From contig SCVA01000023.1 of NCBI GenBank assembly GCA_004297005.1, forward strand, positions 53,204 through 117,203: a stretch of 64,000 nt of DNA. Reading direction: 5' to 3'. The DNA comes from Nevskiaceae bacterium. Its GTDB lineage: Bacteria; Pseudomonadota; Gammaproteobacteria; Nevskiales; Nevskiaceae. How positions within the stretch are numbered: position 1 is the first letter of the stretch; each line of letters opens with the position of its first letter. Of the stretch, positions 1 to 8,745 are shown one piece after another. Position numbers and translations under genes: made by a program. The notes under the pieces are model-generated. The model searched no databases and was not told the DNA's origin. It saw nothing but the letters and a program-made list of their open reading frames with translations.

Positions 1-1
1 G

Positions 2-1102
2 GCCGAGCGGCGCATCGCCGGCCAGCCAGTCAACGCCTTCGCCGCCGCCAAGCAGCGGCTGGTGCGCGGCGAGATTCAGACCCAGTTGCCGGACATGGCC
101 GGCGCCTACGAAACGCTCAAGCCCCTGCTCACGCCGGAGCCGCCGACCGACAAGGCGCTGGCGCGCATCTGGGTCGACGCGTACGCGACTGCGGCCAACG
201 CGCAGTTCTCGATGGGCCATCTCGAAGAGGCGGGCCGCTACATGGCGGGGCTCGGCGACATCTCCGCCCGCCTGCTCGGCGCTGACGACATCAGCACCTT
301 CGCGGCGCGCGCCAACGAAATCACCCTGCTCTACCAGAACGGCAAGCTGCCGGAGGCGCGCCAGGCGCTGGAGGAGATACTGCCGCGCATGGATGCCAGC
401 ATCGGCCGGCTGCACGCCTACACCACCACCCTGCGGCAGATCCTGGCGCTGGTGCTGCGCGACCAGAACGAGATCGACGCGGCGATTGCCCTGATGCGCC
501 AGGTGGCCGCCGACCGCGGCAAGGCGATGGGGCCCAATCACGACTTCACCCTCGCCTCGGAACGCCTGCTGATCCAGATGATGCGGATCAAGGACCCGGC
601 CTCGCCCGAGATCTATGCGCTGACCCGCGAGATCACCGCACGACTGGAGAAGCTTTCCGGCCTCGATCATCGCGCCACCCAGCAGGCTTTCGACGACCAG
701 GCCCGCGCGGCGATGGCACTCGGCCGCTACGACGAGGCCGAAGACCTCTACCAGCGGGTGCTGGCGGCGCAGGCGCGGCTGAAGATGGGCGACGACTTCG
801 AGACCCTGGCGCACCACCAGGGCTATGCCGAGCTGATGCTCAAGCGCGGCCAGGCCGCCCAGGCCGAGCCCTATCTGCGCGACCTGCACGCGCGCTCGGT
901 GAAGGTGCTGGGCGAGGATCACCCGCGCAGTTTCGTGATCCTGGGCGTCCTCGGTGAGGCCGAGGCGGCGTTGGGCCGCAACGGCGACGCGCGCCGCGAC
1001 CTGAGCCGCGCGCTGGAGCTGGCGGTGGCCAAGCTCGGCGACCAGCATCCGCGCAGCCAGGCGATCCGCAAGAGTCTGGAGGCGCTGCCGGCCTCCAACT
1101 AA
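2..1102 (+). CDS. TPR-repeat protein, C-terminal part (5' truncated)
   Basis: The reading frame is already open at the window edge, so the N-terminus is missing. The visible 366 or so residues are almost wholly alpha-helical, with tandem tetratricopeptide-like units (for example A-LGRYDEAEDLYQRVL and the last unit beginning LGEDHPRS). The LGxDHP signature is typical of TPR tails on bacterial Ser/Thr kinases and winged-helix regulators of high-GC gammaproteobacteria. No kinase motifs or transmembrane segment lie in the visible part, so the N-terminal domain is unknown. The likely role is protein-protein interaction. Inference: it may be the tail of a Ser/Thr protein kinase, which only the upstream sequence can settle. 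It is followed after 65 bp by an unrelated esterase gene. Confidence 0.75.
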   Translation, partial: AERRIAGQPVNAFAAAKQRLVRGEIQTQLPDMAGAYETLKPLLTPEPPTDKALARIWVDAYATAANAQFSMGHLEEAGRYMAGLGDISARLLGADDISTFAARANEITLLYQNGKLPEARQALEEILPRMDASIGRLHAYTTTLRQILALVLRDQNEIDAAIALMRQVAADRGKAMGPNHDFTLASERLLIQMMRIKDPASPEIYALTREITARLEKLSGLDHRATQQAFDDQARAAMALGRYDEAEDLYQRVLAAQARLKMGDDFETLAHHQGYAELMLKRGQAAQAEPYLRDLHARSVKVLGEDHPRSFVILGVLGEAEAALGRNGDARRDLSRALELAVAKLGDQHPRSQAIRKSLEALPASN

Positions 1103-1154
1103 AGGCTAGCCCAACACTCGCCTGAACGGATGACGCCCCGGCGGCGTGGCGACT

Positions 1155-1160
1155 TAGACT
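1155..1160 (+). promoter_or_regulatory. Candidate -10 element (TAGACT) directly before the esterase gene
   Basis: TAGACT lies 7 bases before the esterase ATG, so transcription would begin at or next to the start codon and the mRNA would be nearly leaderless. A similar TAGGCT hexamer precedes other genes in this window (11477, 13501, 60916). No strong -35 box is visible. Confidence 0.35.
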
Positions 1161-1167
1161 GCCGGGC

Positions 1168-2193
1168 ATGCGCAATCCCGACTCCGCCGCCGTCCCCGCC
1201 CTTTCCAGCGCGCCCGACGTCCCCCTGCAGCTTGGCCCCGGCCCGGTGCCACTCAAGCCGGTGCAGGTGCGCCTGCGCAGCCGGCTGATCGTCTGGCTGC
1301 TGCGCAAGCTGCTGCGCCCTCTGGTGGGCTGGGCGGCCAACGGCTCCTACGCCCGCATCGCCAAGGTGCAGTTGCTGCTGGCATCCCAGGTTTGCAAGGA
1401 CAGCAGCGGCCAGCCGCTGGACTACCGCGTGCTCGGCCAGGTGCCGGGGCACGTGGTCGGCGACATCCAGGACCGCGACCGGCCGGTGATCCTCTACCTG
1501 CACGGCGGTGGCTTCCTGGCGCCGGCGGTGCCTACCACCCATGTCTGGCTGCTGGCACGGATGTGCGCGGAGCTGGGCGCCTCCGGCTTCATGGCCGACT
1601 ACCGGCTGGCGCCGTTCAACAAGTTCCCCGCCGCGCTCGACGACTGCGAGCGCGCCTACCAGGCCTTGCTGGAGCTGGGCCACGACCCGCGGCGCATCGT
1701 GGTCATGGGCGAGTCGGCCGGCGGCAATCTCACCCTCGGCACCCTGCAACGCATCCGCAAGCGCGGCTGGCCGATGCCGGCCTGCGCCATCCCGATTTCA
1801 CCGGTCACCGAGATGGGCCGCGTGCATGCGCCGCCCTCGCGGGCGCTGAAGATGAGGCGTGACCCCATCCTGCCGATTGCCGCCCTGCAGCGGGTGGACG
1901 AGCTCTACGCCGGCGACTGGGACGCCTCGGACCCCGAGCTGTCGCCGCTGTACATGGATTGCAGCGGCCTGCCGCCGCTGTACTTCCTGGCCTCCGACAA
2001 CGAGGTGCTGCTGGACGACACCGTGCTGCTGGCGCGCCGCGCGCAAGCCGCCGGCGCGCAGGTGAAGCTGGATGTCTGGCCGGTGTTCCCGCACGCCTTC
2101 CCGCTGTTCGGGCAGTTGTTCCCGGAGGTGCGCGCGGCGCGGGCGGACATGCTGATCTTCATGCGCCAGCACCTGAGGGCGACCAAGGATTGA
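1168..2193 (+). CDS. Alpha/beta hydrolase, hormone-sensitive-lipase (family IV) esterase
   Basis: A 341-residue alpha/beta hydrolase. The oxyanion-hole motif HGGGF (about residues 112-116) and the nucleophile elbow GESAGG (Ser about 182) are the hallmark pair of the bacterial HSL/family IV esterases. The C-terminal part supplies a likely acid in LASDNEVLLDD and the catalytic His in VFPHAF. No signal peptide is visible (the N-terminus is a proline-rich stretch followed by a basic helix), so it probably acts in the cytoplasm on short- to medium-chain esters. It sits 46 bp before prpE on the same strand, as if released acyl groups are fed into CoA activation; that link is inference. The substrate is unknown. 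Confidence 0.88.
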   Translation: MRNPDSAAVPALSSAPDVPLQLGPGPVPLKPVQVRLRSRLIVWLLRKLLRPLVGWAANGSYARIAKVQLLLASQVCKDSSGQPLDYRVLGQVPGHVVGDIQDRDRPVILYLHGGGFLAPAVPTTHVWLLARMCAELGASGFMADYRLAPFNKFPAALDDCERAYQALLELGHDPRRIVVMGESAGGNLTLGTLQRIRKRGWPMPACAIPISPVTEMGRVHAPPSRALKMRRDPILPIAALQRVDELYAGDWDASDPELSPLYMDCSGLPPLYFLASDNEVLLDDTVLLARRAQAAGAQVKLDVWPVFPHAFPLFGQLFPEVRAARADMLIFMRQHLRATKD

Positions 2194-2239
2194 CGCCCAC
2201 CGGCCGCACGGGGAGGGCGAGATAGAACAAGGAGGAGAG

Positions 2240-4135
2240 ATGAGCAACTACCAGAACACCTACCGGCGCGCGCTGGATCAGCCCGAAGCCTACTGGGCCG
2301 AGCAGGCCGCCCAACTGCACTGGGACCGCCCCTGGGAGCGCGTGCTCGACGACAGCCGCCCACCGTTCTACCGCTGGTTTCCGGGTGGGCGGCTCAACAC
2401 CTGCTACAACGCGCTCGACCGCCATGTCGATGGCGGCCGCGCCGAGCAGGCGGCGCTGATCTACGACAGTCCGCTGGCCGGCGTGGTGAAGAGCTTCAGC
2501 TACCGCGAGCTGCGCGACGCGGTGGCGCTGTTCGCCGGCGCGCTGCGCCAGCAGGGTGTGCAAACCGGCGACCGCGTGGTGATCTACATGCCGATGGTGC
2601 CGGAGGCGGCCATCGCCATGCTCGCCTGCGCGCGCATCGGTGCCGTGCACTCGGTGGTGTTCGGCGGCTTCGCCGCGCCGGAGCTGGCCAAGCGCATCGA
2701 CGACGCCAAGCCGACCCTGATCGTGTCGGCTTCCTGCGGTCTCGAACCGGGTCGGGTGATCGCTTACAAGCCGCTGCTCGACCATGCCATCGAGCTCTCC
2801 ACGCACAAGCCGGCGCGCTGCATCCTGCTGCAACGGCCACAGTGCGCGGCAACGCTGATCGCCGGCCGCGATGTCGATTGGCAGGCTGCGCTCGCCGGCG
2901 CCACGCCGGCCGACTGCGTGAGCGTGGCCGCCACCGATCCGCTCTACGTGCTCTACACCTCCGGCACCACCGGCAAGCCCAAGGGCGTGGTGCGCGACCA
3001 TGGCGGCCACGCGGTGTCGCTGGTGCATTCGATGAACGCCGTCTACGACACCCAGCCCGGCGACGTGTTCTGGGCCGCGTCCGACGTCGGCTGGGTGGTC
3101 GGCCATGCCTACATCGTCTACGGCCCGCTGCTGCAGGGCTGCACCACGGTGATGTACGAGGGCAAGCCGGTGGGCACGCCGGATGCCGGCGCCTTCTGGC
3201 GGGTGATCGCCCAGCACCGGGTCAAGACCTTCTTCACCGCCCCCACCGCCTTCCGCGCGATCAAGAAGGAAGATCCCAAGGGCGAGCTGTTGCAGCAGTA
3301 CGACCTCTCGCACTTCAAGGCGCTGTACCTGGCCGGCGAGCGCAGCGACCCCGACACCATCCGCTGGGCACAGCAGATGCTGAAGGTGCCGGTGGTCGAC
3401 AACTGGTGGCAGACCGAGCTGGGCTGGCCGGCCATCGCCAACTGCCGCGGCATCGAAGAAAAGCCGGTGAAGCCGGGCTCGGCGACCGTCGCCGTGCCGG
3501 GCTATGACATCCGCGTGCTCGACGCCGAGGGCGGCGAGCTGGAAGCCGGCGAGATCGGCAACCTCGCTATCAAGCTGCCGCTGCCGCCCGGCACCCTGCC
3601 CACCCTCTGGAACAACGAGGACGGCTACCGCGATACCTATCTGAGCCGCTACCCCGGCTACTACCTGGCCGGCGACGCCGGCTATGTCGACGAGGACGGC
3701 TACTGGTGGGTGATGTCGCGCATCGACGACATCATCAACGTCGCCGGCCACCGGCTCTCCACCGGCGCGATGGAAGAGGTCTTGTCCGGGCATCCGGACG
3801 TCGCCGAGTGCGCGGTGATCGGTGTCGCCGACGCACTCAAGGGCCAGTTGCCGGTGGGCCTGGTGGTGCTCAAGGCCGGCGTCCAGCGCGACGCCGACAC
3901 GGTCTGCAAGGAGCTGGTCGAGCGGGTGCGCCGGGAGATCGGCGCGGTGGCTGCGCTCAAGCAGGTGACAGTGGTGGCCCGACTGCCCAAGACCCGCTCC
4001 GGCAAGGTGCTGCGCGCCACCATGCGCGCCATCGCCGACGGCGCCAACTACGTCGCGCCGGCCACCATCGACGACCCGAAGACGCTGGAAGAAATCGCCA
4101 CGGCGCTGCAAGGCCTGGGCTACGCCAAGGGCTGA
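2240..4135 (+). CDS. prpE: Propionyl-CoA synthetase (acyl-CoA ligase)
   Basis: A 631-residue ANL-superfamily ligase: carboxylate + ATP + CoA to acyl-CoA + AMP + PPi. The acetyl-CoA-synthetase N-terminal extension is present. The AMP-binding P-loop YTSGTTGKPKG lies at about 237-248, the adenylation motif DNWWQTELGWP around 390 and the catalytic C-terminal lysine in TRSGK at about 588. Length, the QTExGWP form (acetyl-CoA synthetases have QTETG) and the opening YQNTYRRALDQPEAYW match PrpE. A strong ribosome site AAGGAGG (2229-2235) precedes this ATG. No prpBCD genes are nearby, so propionate made elsewhere or released by neighbouring esterases is the likely substrate. Acetate use cannot be excluded. 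Confidence 0.93.
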   Translation: MSNYQNTYRRALDQPEAYWAEQAAQLHWDRPWERVLDDSRPPFYRWFPGGRLNTCYNALDRHVDGGRAEQAALIYDSPLAGVVKSFSYRELRDAVALFAGALRQQGVQTGDRVVIYMPMVPEAAIAMLACARIGAVHSVVFGGFAAPELAKRIDDAKPTLIVSASCGLEPGRVIAYKPLLDHAIELSTHKPARCILLQRPQCAATLIAGRDVDWQAALAGATPADCVSVAATDPLYVLYTSGTTGKPKGVVRDHGGHAVSLVHSMNAVYDTQPGDVFWAASDVGWVVGHAYIVYGPLLQGCTTVMYEGKPVGTPDAGAFWRVIAQHRVKTFFTAPTAFRAIKKEDPKGELLQQYDLSHFKALYLAGERSDPDTIRWAQQMLKVPVVDNWWQTELGWPAIANCRGIEEKPVKPGSATVAVPGYDIRVLDAEGGELEAGEIGNLAIKLPLPPGTLPTLWNNEDGYRDTYLSRYPGYYLAGDAGYVDEDGYWWVMSRIDDIINVAGHRLSTGAMEEVLSGHPDVAECAVIGVADALKGQLPVGLVVLKAGVQRDADTVCKELVERVRREIGAVAALKQVTVVARLPKTRSGKVLRATMRAIADGANYVAPATIDDPKTLEEIATALQGLGYAKG

Positions 4136-4140
4136 AGCGA

Positions 4141-4240
4141 CCCCTCCGTCGCCTTCGGCGCCACCTCCCCTACACGTAGGGGAGGCGAATCAGTTCCTCC
4201 CCTGCGTGCAGGGGAGGTAGCGCGAAGCGACGGAGGTGTT
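4141..4240. repeat. Intergenic compound inverted repeat with two inner hairpins
   Basis: The outer arms (about 4141-4163 and 4218-4240, both reading roughly CCTCCGTCGC..TTCG in opposite orientation) enclose two perfect 9-bp-stem hairpins, 4164-4185 and 4196-4217, each CCTCCCCT..AGGGGAGG. It lies between prpE and the SDR gene. The architecture resembles dispersed REP/BIME-type elements. It may also act as a transcript-stabilising or attenuating structure. Confidence 0.7.
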
Positions 4241-4282
4241 GCCGTCAAAGCTTCGAAGAGTCCGCAATCAGGAGCAATCCCC

Positions 4283-5212
4283 ATGAGCACCAAACCCTGG
4301 ACCCGCGCCGACCTGCCCTCGCTGTCCGGCAAGCAAGCCATCGTCACCGGTGCCAATAGCGGCCTGGGCCTGGAGACCGCGGTCGGCCTGGCGGCGGCCG
4401 GCGCCAGCCTGGTGCTGGCCTGTCGCAGCCCGGAGCGTTCCGCCGCCGCGCTGGCCGAGCTGCGGCGTCGGGTCCCTGGTGCCAGCGCCGAGCTGATGAG
4501 CCTGGATCTGTCCGACCTCGCCTCGGTACGCGCCTTCGCCGAGCAGTACGGCGCGCGGCGGCTGGACATCCTGGTCAACAACGCCGGGGTCATGGCACTG
4601 CCCTACGCGCAGACCAAGGATGGCTTCGAGCTGCAGATCGGCACCAACCATCTCGGCCATTTCGCGCTCACCGGCCTGCTGCTGCCGCGCCTGCTGGCGA
4701 CGCCCGGCGCGCGGGTGGTGACGGTGGCCAGCGTCGCCCACCGCGCCGCCAGTGGTTTCACGGTGGACGACCTCAACTGGCAGCGGCGCCCCTACAACAA
4801 GGCGCAGGCCTATGCCTGCAGCAAGCTCGCCAACCTGCTGTTCAGTCTGGAGCTGGACCGCCGCCTGCGCGCCGCCGGCCACGTCCTGATCGCGGTCGCC
4901 GCGCACCCCGGCTACTCCTCCACCAACATCGGCCTCAACACCGCCGACGGCGAGCGTAATGCCCTGGAGAAGCTGGCGATCCGCATCGGCAATGCGCTGT
5001 TCGCGCAGTCGGCCGCGCGCGGCGCGCTGCCCAGCCTGCGCGCCGCCGGCGACCCGGCCGTGCAAGGCGGCGAGTACTACGGCCCGCGCGGGCTGTTCCA
5101 GTTCGCCGGGGCACCGGTGAAGGTGGGCTATCACCCGCGCGCCGGCGACGAGGTGCTGGCACGCAGGCTCTGGCAGCAGTCGGAGCTGCTCACCGGGCTG
5201 CGTTACCTCTAG
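4283..5212 (+). CDS. Short-chain dehydrogenase/reductase (retinol-dehydrogenase-like)
   Basis: A 309-residue NAD(P)-dependent SDR. The dinucleotide-binding motif TGANSGLG is near residue 23, NNAGVM near 98, and the catalytic Tyr-Lys pair is in YACSK near 175. The intact GTNHLGHF segment and overall length match the classical SDR branch annotated as retinol dehydrogenase-like or oxidoreductase. Real substrates in bacteria are usually unknown alcohols or ketones. A ribosome site AGGAG (4269-4273) supports this ATG. It stands alone on the plus strand between a repeat-rich spacer and a 363-bp gap, so it is probably its own transcription unit. Confidence 0.88.
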   Translation: MSTKPWTRADLPSLSGKQAIVTGANSGLGLETAVGLAAAGASLVLACRSPERSAAALAELRRRVPGASAELMSLDLSDLASVRAFAEQYGARRLDILVNNAGVMALPYAQTKDGFELQIGTNHLGHFALTGLLLPRLLATPGARVVTVASVAHRAASGFTVDDLNWQRRPYNKAQAYACSKLANLLFSLELDRRLRAAGHVLIAVAAHPGYSSTNIGLNTADGERNALEKLAIRIGNALFAQSAARGALPSLRAAGDPAVQGGEYYGPRGLFQFAGAPVKVGYHPRAGDEVLARRLWQQSELLTGLRYL

Positions 5213-5575
5213 GGCTGGCACTGGTTTCCTCGTGGAGCGCAGCGGGAGTTAGTAGCGACCACCCTCCCCGGACGAGGACTGCCCAGTCCCACGTCCGATC
5301 ACCACCATCGCTCCCGACCCGCCACAGCTCTCCGTAGTACGTCCACCGGGATGCCCTGCCCGGCGGCGCCACCCATGCCAGCGAACAGGCTGGCGGCTGG
5401 CCGACTCGCAACCTCGCCTGATCGACCTGGCAACTGACAGGCGAGTCCTCGTCAATTCGGGGGAGTGATCCCCGGCGCCATGCCACTACATTGCCGACGT
5501 GCCCCAAGCGCTTTTGGGGGCCGCACGGCAGGCCGCCACGGAAAGGCGACCGCATCGACAATGCATGGAGGCGAC
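5213..5575. other. 363-bp gap before the DUF1302 gene
   Basis: No convincing gene or RNA is visible. Short open frames here have poor starts and no recognisable domains. A small hairpin CCCCAA-GCGCTT-TTGGGG lies at about 5501-5518. The gap presumably holds the promoter and leader of the downstream outer-membrane gene. Confidence 0.4.
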
Positions 5576-7450
5576 ATGGCGGCTGGCAACGGCGCCCGGG
5601 CGAGGTTGGCCCTGGGTCTGGCGGGTGGTGTGGCGATGGGCACGGCGCAGGCCGGCTCTTACGAGATTTTCGGCCTCGACGCCGAAACCCAGTTCCAGGC
5701 CGGCTATGCCCTGGGCGTGCGGCTTGAGGACCCCGACAACCGCATCATCGCCACCCCGCCCAGCCCGGAGATTCCCATCCCCGACGCGCTGAAGCTGCCG
5801 GAGTCCAACAACTACGACGACGGCGACCGCAACTTCAAGAAAGGCGCGCTGATCAACAACCGCGTCACCGCGCTCGGCGAGCTGCTACTGAAGAAGGACG
5901 ACTACGGCCTGCTGCTGCGCGGCGACGCCTTCTACGACGACGTCTATCGGCGCCTGGACAACGACAACGACTCGCCCGACACCATCAACAAGACCAGCGG
6001 ACGGGTGAACGAATTCACCCACGCGGCGCGCTATTACGACGGCCAGCGCACCCGCTTGCTCGACGCCTACGCGTTCGGTAGCTGGTACATCGGCGACAGC
6101 GCCGCGCTCAACCTGCGCATCGGCCAGCAGGTGGTGGCCTGGGGCGAGAGCCTGTTCTTCTCCGGTGTGGCGCTGGCACAAGGCCCGGCCGACGCCACCA
6201 AGGCGACCGTCCCCGGCGCCGACGTGAAGAGCATCCTGCTGCCGGTCAACCAGGTGTCGCTGCAACTGGCGCTCAACGAAGACCTCACCCTGCTCGGCCA
6301 GTACAAGCTGGAGTTCAAGGAGGTCGAGCTGAACCCGGTCGGCGAGTTCTACTCGGTGAGCGACGTGGTCGGTCCTGGAGCGGAGTTCATCTACGGCATC
6401 AAGAATCCGGTGCACAAGGATGTGCTGGCCGACACCATCCTCAACGCGCCGGACCTGCTGGGCGCGCTCTACCCGGCGCTGCAGCCGCTGTCGCCGCTGC
6501 TCAACCCCATCCTCGATCTGCCGCTGATCCCCGAGGTGGTGCGCGGCGTGGTCGGCCTGGTTGGCGCCACCGGCGTGCTCGACGGCGCGCCGAAGAACAT
6601 CAACGTGCAACGCCGCGAAGACATCCGCCCCAGCGACTACGGTCAGTGGGGCCTGGGCCTGCGCTACCGGCTGACCTCGGAGACCACCGTGGGCGCCTAC
6701 CGCCTGCGCTACCACAACACCACGCCGGCGCCGGTGCAGAACTACGGCTACGCGGTGCTGCTGCCGGGCGCCGGCGGCCTGCCTGACATCACCACCCAGG
6801 TGCTCGGTGTGCAGGTGCCGGTGACCTACAACATCCGCTACTTCGACGGCATCGACCTCTCGGCGCTGAGCTTCTCCACCAGCCTGTTCGGCGCCAATGT
6901 CGCCGGCGAGCTGATCTACCGCGAAGGCGTGGACGTGCTGGTGGATGTCGATGGCGGGCTGCTCGGGCCGGTGCCGACGCCGACCCGCGGCAAGGTCGGC
7001 CAGGCGCTGCTGTCGGCGATCTACACCATCGGCCCGCGCGCCTTCTGGGACTCCTTCACCCTGGTCAGCGAAGCGGGCTATGTGCACGTCGAGGACGTCG
7101 ATCCCGCCTGCGGCCCGACCAGTTGCTCGCAGCAACTCACCTACACCCGCGACGCCTCCGGCTACTCGATCCTCGGCATCATCGACCGCAAGGCGGTGTT
7201 CGACGGCTGGGACCTACAGATTCCAGTGACCTTCGCGGGCATCATCGGCGGCCATTCCTCCCTGCTCTCGGGCCTGGGCTCGCTGATGGGCGAGGGCGAC
7301 TACCGCGCCAGCCTGGGCGTCAACTTCACGCGCCTGCAGGCCTTCACGGTCGGCCTGAGCTACAGCGCCTTCCTGGGCGAGCCGCACTTCCAGGAGCGAC
7401 CCTACGCCGACCGCGACAACGTCTCGCTGAGCCTGACCTACCGCTTCTAG
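5576..7450 (+). CDS. DUF1302 family outer-membrane protein
   Basis: About 624 residues, with an N-terminal signal peptide (MAAGNGARARLALGLAGG.. ending near AQAGS) and a long beta-rich body. The body alternates aromatic and polar strands and ends in the outer-membrane-type terminus SLSLTYRF. The features IGQQVVAWGES and RYRL..ETTVGAYRLRYHNTTP are typical of DUF1302 proteins. DUF1302 genes are usually found with DUF1329 and RND exporters in hydrocarbon- and steroid-degrading proteobacteria and are thought to be outer-membrane channels or lipid-handling barrels. The usual DUF1329 partner is absent here. ATG 5576 was chosen because GGAGG precedes it and the signal peptide starts there. An in-frame longer start at 5465 would bury the signal. 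Confidence 0.85.
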   Translation: MAAGNGARARLALGLAGGVAMGTAQAGSYEIFGLDAETQFQAGYALGVRLEDPDNRIIATPPSPEIPIPDALKLPESNNYDDGDRNFKKGALINNRVTALGELLLKKDDYGLLLRGDAFYDDVYRRLDNDNDSPDTINKTSGRVNEFTHAARYYDGQRTRLLDAYAFGSWYIGDSAALNLRIGQQVVAWGESLFFSGVALAQGPADATKATVPGADVKSILLPVNQVSLQLALNEDLTLLGQYKLEFKEVELNPVGEFYSVSDVVGPGAEFIYGIKNPVHKDVLADTILNAPDLLGALYPALQPLSPLLNPILDLPLIPEVVRGVVGLVGATGVLDGAPKNINVQRREDIRPSDYGQWGLGLRYRLTSETTVGAYRLRYHNTTPAPVQNYGYAVLLPGAGGLPDITTQVLGVQVPVTYNIRYFDGIDLSALSFSTSLFGANVAGELIYREGVDVLVDVDGGLLGPVPTPTRGKVGQALLSAIYTIGPRAFWDSFTLVSEAGYVHVEDVDPACGPTSCSQQLTYTRDASGYSILGIIDRKAVFDGWDLQIPVTFAGIIGGHSSLLSGLGSLMGEGDYRASLGVNFTRLQAFTVGLSYSAFLGEPHFQERPYADRDNVSLSLTYRF

Positions 7451-7538
7451 GGCCGGTTTACAGGCCCTAGGCCAAGTGGCCGAGGCGCCCCCCGGCATCG
7501 GCGCGATACTGCGCGCCAATGCCAGCGGGAGGAGAACC

Positions 7539-8621
7539 ATGGCCAAGAACCAACGCGGACGCCGTATCCGCTTCGCCACGCAGGTCGGCGCCCTCGGTCT
7601 GACGCTGCTGCTGAGCGCCTGCGCCGGCGGCTCGGCCGACGAGGCCAGCGCCGGCAATGGCTGGGCCGGCGAGCCCAAGCTGGAAACCCCGGCGGAGCAG
7701 CTCGACGCGGCGCTGCATTGCACGCCCTTCGAGCACCCGGACAAGCCGCCGGTGCTGCTGGTGCACGGCACCTTCACCAATGGCGCCGAGCAGTACGAGT
7801 GGACCTACATTCCGCTGCTCAGCGAGCGCGGCTACGACGTCTGCGCGGTGACCTATCCCGACCGCGGCCTGGGCGATATGCAGATCTCGGCCGAGTACGT
7901 GGTGCACGCGCTGCGGCGCATCCATGCCGAGACCGGCCGCAAGGTGGCGATGATCGGCCACAGCCAGGGCGCCGGCATGCCGCGCTGGGCGCTGAAGTGG
8001 TGGCCTTCGGCGCGCGCGGCGGTGGCGGACTTCGTGCTGCAGGCCGGCCCCAACCACGGCACCGCGATCTCCGACCCGCTGACTCTGCTCGCCGGCCTCG
8101 GCCTGCCGCTGCCCAGCACCAGCAGCTTGCCGGTGCCGCTGCCGGCGGCGGTGCGCCAGTTCGCGCCCGATTCGCTGTTCACGACGGCGGTCAATCGCGG
8201 CGACGAAACCCCGGGCGACATCGACTACACCAGTCTCTACACCCAGTTCGACGAGCTGGTGCAGCCGGTGAGTCCAGTGCCAACCGCCGCGCTGGACTGG
8301 CAGCAGAACAACCCCAAGGTCGCCAACCTGTTGTTGCAGGACCTCTGCCCCGGCCGCTTCGTCGATCACGTCAGTATCGGTCTCACCGACCGTCTGGCGT
8401 TCGAGCTCACGCTGGATGCGATCAGCCAGCCCGGCCCTGCCAATCCCGAACGCGCGGGCGGCGCCGCGCTCTGCGGCCTGGCGGCGATCATTCCCGACCA
8501 GATCATCAGCCCCAACGCCGCCAGCGGCCTGGTCAACATCCTGCGCGCCGAATTGGGCGGCAGCGCGCCCTCACCGCACCTGGTCGGCGAGGAGCCGCCG
8601 CTGAAGGACTACGCGCGTTGA
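7539..8621 (+). CDS. Lipoprotein lipase related to Candida antarctica lipase B
   Basis: A 360-residue predicted lipoprotein. The signal sequence ends in the lipobox LLSAC, and the ATG has a strong GGGAGGAG ribosome site. The alpha/beta-hydrolase body aligns by eye with CalB-type lipases: LLVHGTFTN (CalB LLVPGTGTT), a WxxxPLLSxxGY segment, AEYVVHAL (CalB TEYMVNAI), nucleophile GHSQGAG (Ser about 142), then YTQFDELVQP (acid about 238; CalB SATDEIVQP) and VDHVS (His about 277; CalB IDHAGS). Ser-to-Asp (about 96) and Asp-to-His (about 39) spacings resemble CalB (82 and 37). The canonical GxSxG replaces CalB's TWSQG. It probably hydrolyses esters or acylglycerols at the cell envelope. It lies just downstream of the DUF1302 gene. 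Confidence 0.88.
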   Translation: MAKNQRGRRIRFATQVGALGLTLLLSACAGGSADEASAGNGWAGEPKLETPAEQLDAALHCTPFEHPDKPPVLLVHGTFTNGAEQYEWTYIPLLSERGYDVCAVTYPDRGLGDMQISAEYVVHALRRIHAETGRKVAMIGHSQGAGMPRWALKWWPSARAAVADFVLQAGPNHGTAISDPLTLLAGLGLPLPSTSSLPVPLPAAVRQFAPDSLFTTAVNRGDETPGDIDYTSLYTQFDELVQPVSPVPTAALDWQQNNPKVANLLLQDLCPGRFVDHVSIGLTDRLAFELTLDAISQPGPANPERAGGAALCGLAAIIPDQIISPNAASGLVNILRAELGGSAPSPHLVGEEPPLKDYAR

Positions 8622-8745
8622 ACCAGCGCCAGCGCCGGTACTGCAAACGGGCGAAGACATCGACGGCCGGCTTGCCGAACATCGCCGCGCCATAATTGCG
8701 CTCCCCGCGCAGCCTGCGCTCCACACCCCACGGGCCTTACGCCGC

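Noticed and set aside
2159..4111. 650-codon open frame antisense to prpE
   Set aside because: GC-rich codon shadow with low-complexity composition; prpE on the other strand has full family motifs.
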